This document shows, in pieces, positions 36,112 to 44,903 of a stretch of DNA of 64,000 bases. The notes below the pieces were generated by a model that was not told the DNA's origin, did not search any database, and saw only the letters and a program-made list of their open reading frames with translations. How positions within the stretch are numbered: the first letter of the stretch is position 1; each line of letters starts with the position of its first letter. The DNA comes from Enterocola sp045611845 (lineage in GTDB: Bacteria; Bacteroidota; Bacteroidia; Bacteroidales; Paludibacteraceae): positions 24,944 to 88,943 of the forward strand of contig JAZKXZ010000013.1 in assembly GCA_045611845.1 (NCBI GenBank), given 5' to 3'. The translations under genes and the position numbers were made by a program.

Positions 36112-37017
36112 TTATTTCTTTAAAGAATTAAAGCGGTGTTGTGAAGTAGGTATAATATAGCTAAGCACATCGTATGCTGTATTACACTCTTCGTTGCTAC
36201 CCTTAGAGTAGATATTTATAATTTCATCAAGTTTTGCTTCTAAAAATGGTGTTAACACCACACTAGAAGAAGGATGATTTTTATATACGGTTTTTAAAGT
36301 TTTAAGTCCTTCGGTAATAGTAGTTCTACTTTTTGCTGCAGCAATAGACATTTCGTCTAGTCCTAGTCTGTGATATGTGTATAGATATTTTCTATATTCA
36401 GTAAGAGCATCGTCTAAGATGTTGCTTATTACAGCGTATCTGTTGCCACTATCTTCAAATGCTCTCCAACCATTTTCGTTTGTGCTTTGTGCCTGATTTA
36501 CAATACTTTCAGCCTTTTTGTAGATGGTAGTGCCACCTAGAGGAGAAAAAGTATCAAGGTCGGAAGCAATTATCATATAAGCATAATATGCTAGCACTGC
36601 AGTAAGGTTGTCGGAGAAAGAGTTCTCGTCGAAGTTTAAAGCATCGTTTTCGTTATAGTTAAATGCAAAATGTGCATCGTTGAAACTATAAACAGGGCTT
36701 TTGTAGTTTGTGCCATACACTGGTCTGTTTGCATTCACCTGTATGTTACAACTAAAAGAGCCATTGTTGTAATTGTTTACAAGTATCATCATGCTACACT
36801 CTATGCGTTCTTCCACAGCATATTCGTGGTCGGTCCATTGTCTTTCGTTTACAAATTCTGTAATCGATTTTTCAAGCGTAGTGAAGATAGATTTGCTAGT
36901 ACCAGCAATTTGGTCTGAATTGACAGTCACTTTGCAATTCAGTTCGCCTGCAAATCCTAAGCTTATGAAGGAAATGAAAAGGAGTAGGGTAGATAATATT
37001 TTTTTTATGCTTTGCAT
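36112..37017 (-). CDS. porD: PorD (DUF4835) family protein
   Basis: 301 residues with a signal peptide ending near GFAGE. The mature start ELNCKVTVNSDQI, the IECSMMILVNNY segment and SPVYSFNDAHFAF are typical of DUF4835, named PorD for its link to type IX secretion in Porphyromonas. The exact role in T9SS is not settled. It overlaps the coaBC stop by 13 bp, in a gene order conserved across Bacteroidales. Confidence 0.85.
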   Translation of the reverse strand: MQSIKKILSTLLLFISFISLGFAGELNCKVTVNSDQIAGTSKSIFTTLEKSITEFVNERQWTDHEYAVEERIECSMMILVNNYNNGSFSCNIQVNANRPVYGTNYKSPVYSFNDAHFAFNYNENDALNFDENSFSDNLTAVLAYYAYMIIASDLDTFSPLGGTTIYKKAESIVNQAQSTNENGWRAFEDSGNRYAVISNILDDALTEYRKYLYTYHRLGLDEMSIAAAKSRTTITEGLKTLKTVYKNHPSSSVVLTPFLEAKLDEIINIYSKGSNEECNTAYDVLSYIIPTSQHRFNSLKK

Positions 37018-38195
37018 ATATTGTCTATAATATCTTTTGCTACTTCTGTTTTAGATTTTAGTTCGAAGGCTTTAGTGGTGCCGTCTTTTTCTATAATTGT
37101 GATTTTATTGGTGTCGTAGCCAAAACATGCGTTAGCATCTTTTAGAGAGTTTAGTACAATAAAATCTAGATTTTTTCTTACAAGTTTGCCTTGAGCATTT
37201 TCTGCTTCGTTGTTTGTTTCTAGCGCAAATCCCACCATAATTTGGTTTTCGCGTTTTTTAGCACCCAAACTAGCAGCTATGTCTTGAGTAGGTTTTAGTC
37301 TGATTACTAAATCGTCTTTTTCGCGTTTTATTTTCTCGTCGGCTTGAGTCTCTGGCTTAAAGTCTGCCACAGCTGCGCATAGAATACAGATATTTGAGTC
37401 TTCAAATTCTGCATTTGCAGCATTATACATTTCTTCTGCCGAAGTTACGCTAATAGTGTTGATATTAGGGTGTTTTGCTTTTATTTGCACAGGACCACTT
37501 ACAAGTGATACTTTTGCACCACGTGCAGCGCACTCTTCTGCTAGGGCATATCCCATTTTGCCAGTAGAATGATTGCCAATAAAACGCACAGGGTCTATTT
37601 TTTCGTATGTAGGACCCGCTGTAATAAGCACTTTTTTGCCAGCCAAATCTTTTGAAGCAGAGAAATAATCTGCCACAAAGTTTGAAATTTCTTCTGGTTC
37701 TGCCATTCTGCCTTTGCCTTCAAGTCCGCTCGCTAAAAAGCCTGAGCCTGCGTCGATAATATTCACACCTTTACCTTTTAGGTATGAAATGTTTTCTTGT
37801 GTGGTAGGGTGGGCATACATATCCAAATCCATGGCTGGAGCCACGAAGATAGGACAACGAGCAGAAAGATATGCAGTGGTAAGTAGATTGTCTGCAATGC
37901 CATGAGCCATTTTTGCTATGGTATTTGCAGTGGCAGGTGCTATAATATAAGCATCAGCCCAAAGACCCAATGATACGTGGCTGTTCCACGCACCGTTTGT
38001 AGGATCGAAGAAATCTACAAGAATTGGGTTTTTAGAAAGTGTAGCAAGAGTAAGTGGCGTGATAAACGCTTTTGCTTTTTCGGTCATAATAACCTTTACT
38101 TCAGCACCACGTTTTACCAAGTCACGAATGAGGTAAGCTGTTTTATACGCAGCTATACCTCCCGTTACTCCTATAAGTATGTGTTTACCTTGCAA
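37005..38195 (-). CDS. coaBC: Bifunctional phosphopantothenoylcysteine decarboxylase/synthetase
   Basis: 396 residues. The CoaC half has GVTGGIAAYK, the NSHVSLGLWADAYIIAPATA flavin region and PAMDLDMY; the CoaB half has ITAGPTYEKIDPVRFIGNHS. Both steps lie on the path to coenzyme A. The best start is a TTG at 38195, since there is no in-frame ATG upstream before rpoZ; the residues GKHILIGVTGG after it match the normal N-terminus. This is one of few non-ATG starts in the window. Confidence 0.94.
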   Translation of the reverse strand: MQGKHILIGVTGGIAAYKTAYLIRDLVKRGAEVKVIMTEKAKAFITPLTLATLSKNPILVDFFDPTNGAWNSHVSLGLWADAYIIAPATANTIAKMAHGIADNLLTTAYLSARCPIFVAPAMDLDMYAHPTTQENISYLKGKGVNIIDAGSGFLASGLEGKGRMAEPEEISNFVADYFSASKDLAGKKVLITAGPTYEKIDPVRFIGNHSTGKMGYALAEECAARGAKVSLVSGPVQIKAKHPNINTISVTSAEEMYNAANAEFEDSNICILCAAVADFKPETQADEKIKREKDDLVIRLKPTQDIAASLGAKKRENQIMVGFALETNNEAENAQGKLVRKNLDFIVLNSLKDANACFGYDTNKITIIEKDGTTKAFELKSKTEVAKDIIDNICKA

Positions 38196-38204
38196 AAAAG
38201 TAAA

Positions 38205-38528
38205 TTATTTTTTGTTTGGATTGCGAAAATATGTTTTGTCTTCGATGTATTCTTGTGTTGCAAGAAGTACTGGTTTTGGAAGACGTTCATAGTATTTAGA
38301 AATTTCGATTTGTTCGCGATTTTCAAATACTTCTTCTAAGTTGTCAACATTGTTGCTAGAGAATTCTTCTAGTTTACGTTTTAACTCGTCTTTAATTTCA
38401 ACACCAATTTGGTTTGCACGTTTACCAATGATAGCAACAGTTTCATATACATTACCTGTGTTTTCGCAAAGGCTGTTTACATCACGTGTAACAGTGTTTG
38501 TTGGAGCGTTTGATTTTTTGTAATCCAT
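38205..38528 (-). CDS. rpoZ: RNA polymerase omega subunit (Bacteroidota type)
   Basis: 107 residues. The segment TGNVYETVAIIGKRANQIGVEIKDEL corresponds to the Rpb6/omega core helix region. The C-terminal half (LEEVFENREQIEISKYYERLPKP split in two) is the extension seen in Bacteroidota. It sits between bamD and coaBC, its usual place in this phylum. Confidence 0.88.
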   Translation of the reverse strand: MDYKKSNAPTNTVTRDVNSLCENTGNVYETVAIIGKRANQIGVEIKDELKRKLEEFSSNNVDNLEEVFENREQIEISKYYERLPKPVLLATQEYIEDKTYFRNPNKK

Positions 38529-38550
38529 CTTAATTTATATATAAATTTGG

Positions 38551-39390
38551 TTAATCTTCAGTGTTTTCAAATTGTGCAAGTACACGTTTTAGGTGAGCAG
38601 CAATCTTTTCAACCTCTTTTTTGTACTCGCTTTCAGGATATTCTTGATTGAAATAATAACATTCGTCTAGTGCATCTTCGCTACGTTGTTGCAGTTTTTC
38701 AAGCACACTATTTATAGCTTCTTTGTACTTAGAACGCACTATTATAATAGAATATTCTTCTTTGTATTGTGAATTAGGATAATCGTTTATGGCATTTTGA
38801 GCGGTTACCACAGCAGCTCTATAGTTGTTGCCTCTATAATTTCCTAAGTTATAGTACAATTTTGCATTTTTAAGGTCTCTTAAAGCAAGTTTTTCATACA
38901 TTTCTGCTTGAAGCTCTTTTGCTCTAGGGGTTTGCTCATTGTATGGAAATGCTTCAATAAAAATTTGAAAGCGTTCAATTGCCTTCACGGTAGCAGTTTG
39001 GTCAAGTTCTGCCTCTGGCGATTGATGATAATAAGAATACGCAAGCATAAACATACATTCTGTGTAGTGACTTCCTCTAAGGTAAGTATTCACGTATGTG
39101 TTGTAATGATGACCTGCTGCTATGTATTCTTTCTTTTTAAAGTGACTTGTAGATAGAAGATATAGAATATTTTCAGATCTTTCAGTCCCTTTATATGCAT
39201 TAGAAATATCTTCTAAAAGAGTGATAGTTTTCTTGTAATCACCTTCCTCAAAGCACATTAAGGCGAATTCATACTTTGCGTTGTTATCTGTGCTCTTTCT
39301 AATAAGCTTGTACTGCTTGCTATCAATCTTTGCCATACAAATTTGGCAAGAGAACACAAAAAGGCATAATATGTACAATAATTTATTCAT
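38551..39390 (-). CDS. bamD: Outer-membrane assembly lipoprotein BamD
   Basis: 279 residues from the ATG at 39390, which is supported by a promoter located only 7 bases upstream; a longer frame would include that promoter. The hydrophobic N-terminus ends VFSC, a plausible lipobox (Cys15). About five TPR-like units follow (FEEGDYKKTITLLEDIS, KERFQIF-type, NYRAAVVTAQNAINDYPNS). BamD helps BamA insert beta-barrels into the outer membrane. It heads the run that ends with recN. Confidence 0.88.
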   Translation of the reverse strand: MNKLLYILCLFVFSCQICMAKIDSKQYKLIRKSTDNNAKYEFALMCFEEGDYKKTITLLEDISNAYKGTERSENILYLLSTSHFKKKEYIAAGHHYNTYVNTYLRGSHYTECMFMLAYSYYHQSPEAELDQTATVKAIERFQIFIEAFPYNEQTPRAKELQAEMYEKLALRDLKNAKLYYNLGNYRGNNYRAAVVTAQNAINDYPNSQYKEEYSIIIVRSKYKEAINSVLEKLQQRSEDALDECYYFNQEYPESEYKKEVEKIAAHLKRVLAQFENTED

Positions 39391-39397
39391 TAGGGTG

Positions 39398-39429
39398 CAA
39401 AGGTACAAATATTATAATAATATTGCAAA
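39398..39429 (-). promoter_or_regulatory. Complete Bacteroidota promoter for bamD
   Basis: On minus: TTTG (39426-39429), 20-bp spacer, TACCTTTG (39398-39405). Both boxes are perfect. The -7 box ends 7 bases before the ATG, implying a leaderless or nearly leaderless mRNA. Confidence 0.85.
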
Positions 39430-39443
39430 TAAAAATAACGAAC

Positions 39444-40610
39444 TTACTTCCACTTATAGTGGGCTTTTGGACGGAAGTAGGCTACTATGTATAGGTAAAG
39501 GTTGATAAGGGGTAGTAAAATATCTAGGAAACCTATGCCATAGAAATATTTTCTCTCACCAAATTCTTTTGCGTTTAGGTTGATGATAATGTATTGAACA
39601 ATGTATCTAAGCAAGAATGCACCTGGTGCTATGAAATACCAGTATGGCATTTGTAGTACACAAGTAAGTAGTACGCCAAGGTAAAACAAGAAACGGCTAC
39701 CTAGTTCTGTGCCTAAAATAAATTTAGAAGAGAATTTGTATCTGCTAGAGGTAGAAAGGTGGCGTTCTTTTTGTGCAAGGAAAGCAGAGAAAGTTTTCTT
39801 TTCTTCCGATGTGGTAATGCTCTCTGGGCTAACGCAAACAGCAGTGTTTTTTCTGCGTGCAAAGTCGTTTACAAATAGGTCGTCGTCGCCAGATTGTATA
39901 TCTAAATGCTTAGAAAAGCCTTTTGAACTCTCGAAGAAACTTTTTCTATAAGCCATATTTCTGCCCACACCCATATATGGATAACCCGCAATGGCGTAGT
40001 TTAGGTATTGAATACCTATAAATAAAGTGTCGAATACTTGTGCGAAGTTTGCAAAGCTTTTGTTTTTGTTGTAAGCACCGTAGCCAAGCACTATTTGTGT
40101 GCCTTGAGAGAAACTTCTCACCATATTTTCAAGCCATTTGTCTGAAACTATTTCGCAGTCGGCATCGGTAAATACAAGAATATCGTTTTTAGCTGCTTTT
40201 ACACCAAGTATAACGGCTATTTTCTTAGAGTCAATATATTTAGCATCGTGTGGCACGAAGCTAGTTTTAAGGTGTGGATACTCCTTTTTTAGCTGTTCTA
40301 ATACGGTTTCTGTATTGTCGAAAGAACGGTCGTTTATCACAATTACCTCATAATTTGGGTAATTTTGTTTTAGCACGCTTGGAAGATGTTTTTTTAGGTT
40401 TTCTTCTTCGTTTCGTGCACAAATAATCACAGATACTTCTGGAAGTGTGTCCAAAAGTGTTATTTTACCTTTCTTTATTCTGCGTTTATTTCTAAAAACT
40501 GCAGTGTAGAAACGTAAATAATAATAAAGTTGTATTAAAAGGCTTAAAAACACTACTGCCAAACAAATAAGTTCGGCAGTAGAGAATGTATTTAAAAGGG
40601 TATCTAACAT
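39444..40610 (-). CDS. Membrane-anchored family 2 glycosyltransferase
   Basis: 388 residues. One N-terminal helix (about 11-33) precedes a GT2 domain (EVSVIICARNEEENL, VINDRSFDNT, VFTDADCEI, QSGDDDLFV) with a QxxRW-like QKERHLSTS region, then three or four C-terminal helices. This resembles processive or lipid-linked sugar transferases. The acceptor is unknown. The gene is 3 bp downstream of lysA, so it seems to be transcribed with lysine biosynthesis genes, a link without an obvious functional reason. Confidence 0.88.
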   Translation of the reverse strand: MLDTLLNTFSTAELICLAVVFLSLLIQLYYYLRFYTAVFRNKRRIKKGKITLLDTLPEVSVIICARNEEENLKKHLPSVLKQNYPNYEVIVINDRSFDNTETVLEQLKKEYPHLKTSFVPHDAKYIDSKKIAVILGVKAAKNDILVFTDADCEIVSDKWLENMVRSFSQGTQIVLGYGAYNKNKSFANFAQVFDTLFIGIQYLNYAIAGYPYMGVGRNMAYRKSFFESSKGFSKHLDIQSGDDDLFVNDFARRKNTAVCVSPESITTSEEKKTFSAFLAQKERHLSTSSRYKFSSKFILGTELGSRFLFYLGVLLTCVLQMPYWYFIAPGAFLLRYIVQYIIINLNAKEFGERKYFYGIGFLDILLPLINLYLYIVAYFRPKAHYKWK

Positions 40611-40613
40611 TTT

Positions 40614-41771
40614 TTATTCAAAGTCTTCTGAGAAATAACTATTTGGAAGATTTCTTAGGTTGTATTGAGAACTCATAACCTCGCCGTATGCACCAGCAGA
40701 ACGTAGTGCTATGATGTCGCCACGTTTCACCTCGTTTAGCATCACGTTTTTGCCAAATACGTCTGATGATTCGCAAATAGGACCAACCACGTCGTATTCT
40801 TTTTCAGCTTCGTTGCTGCTTAGGTTTTCTATTCTGTGGTAAGCATCGTACATAGCAGGGCGAATAAGTTCGGTGAAACCAGCGTCAAGAATAGCAAAAC
40901 GTTTTACTTCACCTTCTTTTACATAAAGCACGCGGCTAATAAGGTTACCACATTGACCAACCACGGCTCTACCAAGCTCGAAGTGGATATTTTGACCTTC
41001 TCTGCGGTTTACAAGGCGGTGGAATACTGCAAAGTAGTTTTCAAAATCTGGTATATTAATGTGGTTTGGGTGGTGGTAATCGATACCAAGGCCACCGCCA
41101 AAGTTCATATTAGGGAAGGTGATACCTTCTGCTTCTAGTTCGTCTTGAAGTTCGTTTGTTCTAATACAAAGGTCTTTAAATGCGCTCATATCAGTGATTT
41201 GCGAACCGATATGGAAGTGAAGACCAACAACTTCTATATTAGAAAGCATTTTTGCTTCTTTAATAACGTCTGAAATTTGGCTAATGTTGATACCAAATTT
41301 GTTTTCAGAAAGACCTGTTGTGATTTTTGCGTGTGTGTGCGCATCCACATTTGGATTTACTCTAAATTCTACTCTTGCTTTTTTGTTTTTAGCAATAGCT
41401 AATTCATTAATAATGTATAGTTCGGCAAGAGATTCCACGTTGAAACAGAAAATATCTGCATCAAGTGCTAAATTTATTTCCCAATCTGCTTTACCAACGC
41501 CAGCAAACACTACTTTATCTGCAGGGAAACCTGCTTCAAGTGCAGCTCTTACTTCGCCACCGCTCACGCAGTCGGCACCAAAGCCATAGCTAGCAATAGT
41601 TTTAAGGATGCGTGGGTTTGCATTTGCCTTAATAGCATAGTGTTGGCAGAAATTATACTTATCGGTTTCTTTTTTGATAGCCTCTAAAGTATTTTTCAGT
41701 AGGGTAGTATCGTAAAAATAGAATGGGGTAGTTAAATTACCCCATTTTTCTATCGGAAAATTTCCTTTCAT
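40614..41771 (-). CDS. lysA: Diaminopimelate decarboxylase
   Basis: 385 residues from the ATG at 41771 (a TTG at 41780 also opens the frame). PLP lysine is in HYAIKANANP; HFHIGSQI, GGGLGIDY and CESSDVFGK complete the fold type III decarboxylase pattern. It converts meso-DAP to lysine. Its position right after lysC makes an operon containing the first and last enzymes of lysine synthesis. Confidence 0.96.
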   Translation of the reverse strand: MKGNFPIEKWGNLTTPFYFYDTTLLKNTLEAIKKETDKYNFCQHYAIKANANPRILKTIASYGFGADCVSGGEVRAALEAGFPADKVVFAGVGKADWEINLALDADIFCFNVESLAELYIINELAIAKNKKARVEFRVNPNVDAHTHAKITTGLSENKFGINISQISDVIKEAKMLSNIEVVGLHFHIGSQITDMSAFKDLCIRTNELQDELEAEGITFPNMNFGGGLGIDYHHPNHINIPDFENYFAVFHRLVNRREGQNIHFELGRAVVGQCGNLISRVLYVKEGEVKRFAILDAGFTELIRPAMYDAYHRIENLSSNEAEKEYDVVGPICESSDVFGKNVMLNEVKRGDIIALRSAGAYGEVMSSQYNLRNLPNSYFSEDFE

Positions 41772-41780
41772 TATAATCAA

Positions 41781-43097
41781 TTAAAATAATTCTTTACTTA
41801 ATGATTCTAGAGCACGTTTTTTGTCTGCTGCTTTCACAAGGAATGAAACGTTGTAGTTGCTACCGCCGTAAGAAATCATACGTACTGGAATTTCTCTAAG
41901 TGCGTTAACGATTTTTGCTTGGTAACCAACGTTTTCTGAGTCCATGTCGCCAACCACGCAGATGATAACCATGTCTTTTTCTACGGTTACAGTACCGAAT
42001 GTTTTTAGTTCGTCAACGATTTCATCTAGGTGTTTGTCGTTGTCTATAGTAACTGATACGCCTACTTCAGAAGTAGTAATCATATCTATAGATGTTTTGT
42101 GTGTAGCGAAGCATTCAAATACTTTGCTTAAGAATCCGTGAGCAAGAAGCATACGACCAGATTTAATCTTAATAGCTGTGATATTGTCTTTTGCAGCCAC
42201 TGCTTCAATTTTTTTAGGAGTAAGCTTGGTAGAAATTAATGTACCAGGAGCTGCTGGGTCCATAGTATTTAGCAGACGTACTGGAATGTTTTCAAGTTTT
42301 GCAGGAAGAATGCAAGTAGGGTGAAGGATTTTAGCACCGAAATATGCAAGCTCTGCTGCTTCCTCGAAGTGTAGGGTAGCCACAGGTTTAGTGTTTTCTA
42401 CGAAACGAGGGTCGTTGTTGTGCATGCCGTCAATGTCTGTCCAAATTTGGATTTCAGAAGCTTTCACTGCTGCACCTATTAATGAAGCGGTATAGTCTGA
42501 ACCACCACGTTGTAGGTTGTCAATCTCGTTGTATGCATTTCTACAGATATAACCTTGTGTAATGTAGATTTCTGTATCTGAAGGGAATACAGCTAGAGAT
42601 TTTGCTATGTTTGTGCGAATGTATGCAAGGTCTGGCTCGTTGTTTTTGTCGATACGCATGAAATCTAAAGAAGGAAGTAGGACAGATTTAACGCCTATTT
42701 CTTGTAAATATAGATTTACCATAGCGGTAGACATAAGTTCGCCTTGAGCTAGGATGATTTTTTCGTCGAACAATAAGAATACATTGTTTTGGGTGAACTT
42801 ACGAAGATAGTCGAAGTGACCTTTTAATATAGCATTAGCTTCAGCTTTAGTTTCGTCTTTAGAATAAAGTTCTTCTACTACAGCAGCATACTTTTGCTCC
42901 ATCTTGTTGATAACTTCGTTGGCGCTAACTGGATTCTTTTTATATAGGTAGTCAGCAATTTCAACTAAAGTATTGGTGGTACCTGACATTGCAGATAACA
43001 CTACTATTTTTTGATCACCATCACAAATTAAAGAAGCTACTTCTTTCATTCTTTGTGCAGAACCTACGGATGTTCCGCCGAATTTTAAAACTTTCAT
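41781..43097 (-). CDS. lysC: Monofunctional aspartate kinase (LysC-like)
   Basis: 438 residues from the ATG at 43097, giving the classic start KVLKFGGTSVGS; a GTG at 43121 is in frame but nearly on the transcription start. Kinase residues include RGGSDYTASLIGAA and IWTDIDGM; two ACT domains (about 300-438, e.g. GVSVTIDND) suggest feedback control by amino acids. A second kinase fused to homoserine dehydrogenase (thrA) lies at the window's end. The leader is only about 20 bases, too short for a lysine riboswitch. Confidence 0.96.
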   Translation of the reverse strand: MKVLKFGGTSVGSAQRMKEVASLICDGDQKIVVLSAMSGTTNTLVEIADYLYKKNPVSANEVINKMEQKYAAVVEELYSKDETKAEANAILKGHFDYLRKFTQNNVFLLFDEKIILAQGELMSTAMVNLYLQEIGVKSVLLPSLDFMRIDKNNEPDLAYIRTNIAKSLAVFPSDTEIYITQGYICRNAYNEIDNLQRGGSDYTASLIGAAVKASEIQIWTDIDGMHNNDPRFVENTKPVATLHFEEAAELAYFGAKILHPTCILPAKLENIPVRLLNTMDPAAPGTLISTKLTPKKIEAVAAKDNITAIKIKSGRMLLAHGFLSKVFECFATHKTSIDMITTSEVGVSVTIDNDKHLDEIVDELKTFGTVTVEKDMVIICVVGDMDSENVGYQAKIVNALREIPVRMISYGGSNYNVSFLVKAADKKRALESLSKELF

Positions 43098-43122
43098 TGC
43101 TTTGTAAAAATTAAATTTCACG

Positions 43123-43130
43123 CAAAGGTA
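43123..43130 (-). promoter_or_regulatory. Promoter -7 box for lysC-lysA
   Basis: TACCTTTG on minus matches TAnnTTTG, 25 bases before the lysC ATG. No TTTG at the expected -33 position. Confidence 0.6.
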
Positions 43131-43273
43131 ATAAAAAAATAGGAAATTTCACGCTTTACTCTAAGAATTATATTTATAATGTGTAAAATGTGCCAATAAA
43201 CACATATATAAATGTGTCGTTTGTGTTTTGAAACGTTAAAATATGTTATAATATGAATTTTATTGGTCGAAAA
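43131..43273. other. Intergenic region between lysC promoter and small RNA promoter
   Basis: AT-rich, without an ORF of note. It contains a short dyad ACACAT (43200-43205) with ATGTGT (43212-43217). Together with the elements listed separately up to 43526 it makes the longest non-coding stretch in the window; nothing else is recognised. Confidence 0.5.
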
Positions 43274-43305
43274 TTTGCAGGATTCAAATCTCCGCTTTAT
43301 CTTTG
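43274..43305 (+). promoter_or_regulatory. Complete Bacteroidota promoter inside the lysC-nqrA gap
   Basis: TTTG (43274-43277), 20-bp spacer, TATCTTTG (43298-43305), both boxes perfect. It is followed within 90 bases by a terminator, and is separate from the nqrA promoter at 43475. Confidence 0.8.
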
Positions 43306-43310
43306 CATCA

Positions 43311-43390
43311 AATTAGTTTTCTTCGTAAGAAAAAGATTAAGAATTAAGATGGGGCAAATGGTTACCGAGCGAGGTAACCATTTGTTTTTT
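43311..43390 (+). ncRNA. Candidate small RNA, about 80 nt
   Basis: The start is inferred a few bases after the -7 box and the end from the terminator T-run. The transcript would hold a 7-bp hairpin (43317-43323 with 43327-43333), a single-stranded A/G-rich segment (43334-43354) and the terminator stem. I recognise no known RNA family (not 6S, SRP RNA or tmRNA). It may be a trans-acting sRNA or an attenuated leader of the nqr operon. Confidence 0.6.
43355..43390 (+). terminator. Intrinsic terminator of the candidate small RNA
   Basis: A perfect 12-bp stem (43355-43366 with 43373-43384), loop GAGCGA, then six T. It lies about 90 bp before the nqrA promoter box. Confidence 0.9.
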
Positions 43391-43395
43391 ATACC

Positions 43396-43409
43396 ATTTC
43401 AATTGAAAT
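43396..43409. promoter_or_regulatory. 14-bp perfect palindrome upstream of nqrA
   Basis: ATTTCAATTGAAAT is its own reverse complement. Its position, 66 bp before the nqrA -7 box, would suit a dimeric regulator, but chance is possible in AT-rich DNA. Confidence 0.35.
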
Positions 43410-43474
43410 TACTCGCTCTTCACTCCTAACTAAAAATATCTATTTTTGCTATAGTTTATTAACATTTTTTTTAT

Positions 43475-43482
43475 TAACTTTG
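43475..43482 (+). promoter_or_regulatory. Promoter -7 box for the nqr operon
   Basis: TAACTTTG matches TAnnTTTG and would give a leader of about 40 bases before nqrA. Confidence 0.65.
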
Positions 43483-43526
43483 TGGCAAATTTTTTTCAGT
43501 GAAACTTTTATTCGTCGAAAATATTT

Positions 43527-44882
43527 ATGGCAGATTTAATTAAAATTAAGCAAGGCCTTAATATTCAGATGGTTGGACAAGCCAAAGAAGAATATGGCCG
43601 TGTATCCCAATCAGCTCTAATAGGATTTAATCCAGAGAGTTTCTATGGTATTACTCCTAAACCAGTAGCTAAGGTTGGTGATAAAGTAAAGGTTGGTTCT
43701 GTTTTATTTATTGATAAAAAGAACCCAGACCTAAAAATAGTTTCACCAGTTAGTGGTGAGTTGTTAGCAATTAATCGTGGTGAAAGACGTAAAATCCTAG
43801 ATTTCGTTGTTCAAAACGATTTTAAAGCAGAACAAGCAGAAATTAAGCCTATCAATCTTGATGGTTCTGCAGAAGAAGTAAAATCTTCTCTTTCTGATGC
43901 AGGTTTCCTTGCTTTCTTCAAACAACGTCCTTACGACGTATGTATAGCTCCAACAGATACTCCAAGAGCTATATTCATTTCAGCTTTTGATAAAGCTCCT
44001 CTTGCTCCAAATTTCAACTTTATTTTAAAAGATGAAGTTTCAAACTTCCAAGCAGGTATCAATGCTATTAGCAAAATTGCTCCTGTTTATGTAGGTGTTG
44101 AAAAAGGTTGCGCATGGGCTGCTCAACTTCAAAATGCTACAGTAACTAAGTTTGAAGGTGATTATCCTGCTAGCAACGTTGGTGTACAAATCAACAAAGT
44201 AGCACCTATCAACCGTGGTGAAATAGTTTGGACCATCGCTCCTCAAGAAGTAGCAATTATTGGTCGTTTCGTTAACAAAGGAAAATTAGACTTCACTAAA
44301 ACAGTGGCATTCTGTGGTGAAAATGCTGCAGCTCCTGCTTATTACAAAGTGGTAATGGGTAGCAACGTAGCAGATATCGCAAAAGCAAATGTTTTAGGAG
44401 GTAGAAAACTACGTTATATCGCAGGTAACCCATTATCAGGTACTCAAGTTACCGAAAATTCTTGGTTAAATCCACTAGTATCTCAACTTACTGTAATTCC
44501 AGAAGGTGACGATACACACGAAATGTTTGGTTGGATTATGCCAGGTATCAAGAAATTTAGCTTAAGTGGTTCTTTCCTTTCTGGTATGTTATGTTCTTGC
44601 CTACGCAACAAATTCAAATTCTCATTTGATGCGCGTATCCAAGGTGGTGAACGTCACATGATTATGTCTGGAGAGTATGACAAAGTATTCCCAATGGATA
44701 TTTATCCAGAATACCTAATCAAAGCTATTATCTCTGGTAATATTGAAAAAATGGAAGAACTTGGTATCTACGAAGTAGCTCCAGAAGACTTTGCAGCAGC
44801 AGAATTTGTATGTTCATCTAAAGTAGAACTACAAAAAATCGTTCGTCAAGGTCTAGATATGTTAAGAAAAGAAATGTGTTAA
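43527..44882 (+). CDS. nqrA: Na+-translocating NADH:quinone reductase subunit A
   Basis: 451 residues. The opening IKIKQGLNIQMVG and the barrel-sandwich-like region GDKVKVGSVLFIDKKNP are typical, as is the late GFLxMxP-like GWIMPGIKKFSLSG segment. NqrA is the cytoplasmic peripheral subunit of Na+-NQR. It is the first gene of a complete nqrABCDEF operon (43527-49368). Confidence 0.97.
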   Translation: MADLIKIKQGLNIQMVGQAKEEYGRVSQSALIGFNPESFYGITPKPVAKVGDKVKVGSVLFIDKKNPDLKIVSPVSGELLAINRGERRKILDFVVQNDFKAEQAEIKPINLDGSAEEVKSSLSDAGFLAFFKQRPYDVCIAPTDTPRAIFISAFDKAPLAPNFNFILKDEVSNFQAGINAISKIAPVYVGVEKGCAWAAQLQNATVTKFEGDYPASNVGVQINKVAPINRGEIVWTIAPQEVAIIGRFVNKGKLDFTKTVAFCGENAAAPAYYKVVMGSNVADIAKANVLGGRKLRYIAGNPLSGTQVTENSWLNPLVSQLTVIPEGDDTHEMFGWIMPGIKKFSLSGSFLSGMLCSCLRNKFKFSFDARIQGGERHMIMSGEYDKVFPMDIYPEYLIKAIISGNIEKMEELGIYEVAPEDFAAAEFVCSSKVELQKIVRQGLDMLRKEMC

Positions 44883-44903
44883 GAAACTAATAAACTATAA
44901 ATA

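Noticed and set aside
43098..43130. Lysine riboswitch before lysC
   Set aside because: The -7 box is 25 bases from the ATG, leaving no space for a riboswitch aptamer.
43349..43429. 26-codon ORF across the candidate small RNA and its terminator
   Set aside because: It reads through the terminator stem and T-run and has no sign of protein-like composition; the structure explains the sequence better.
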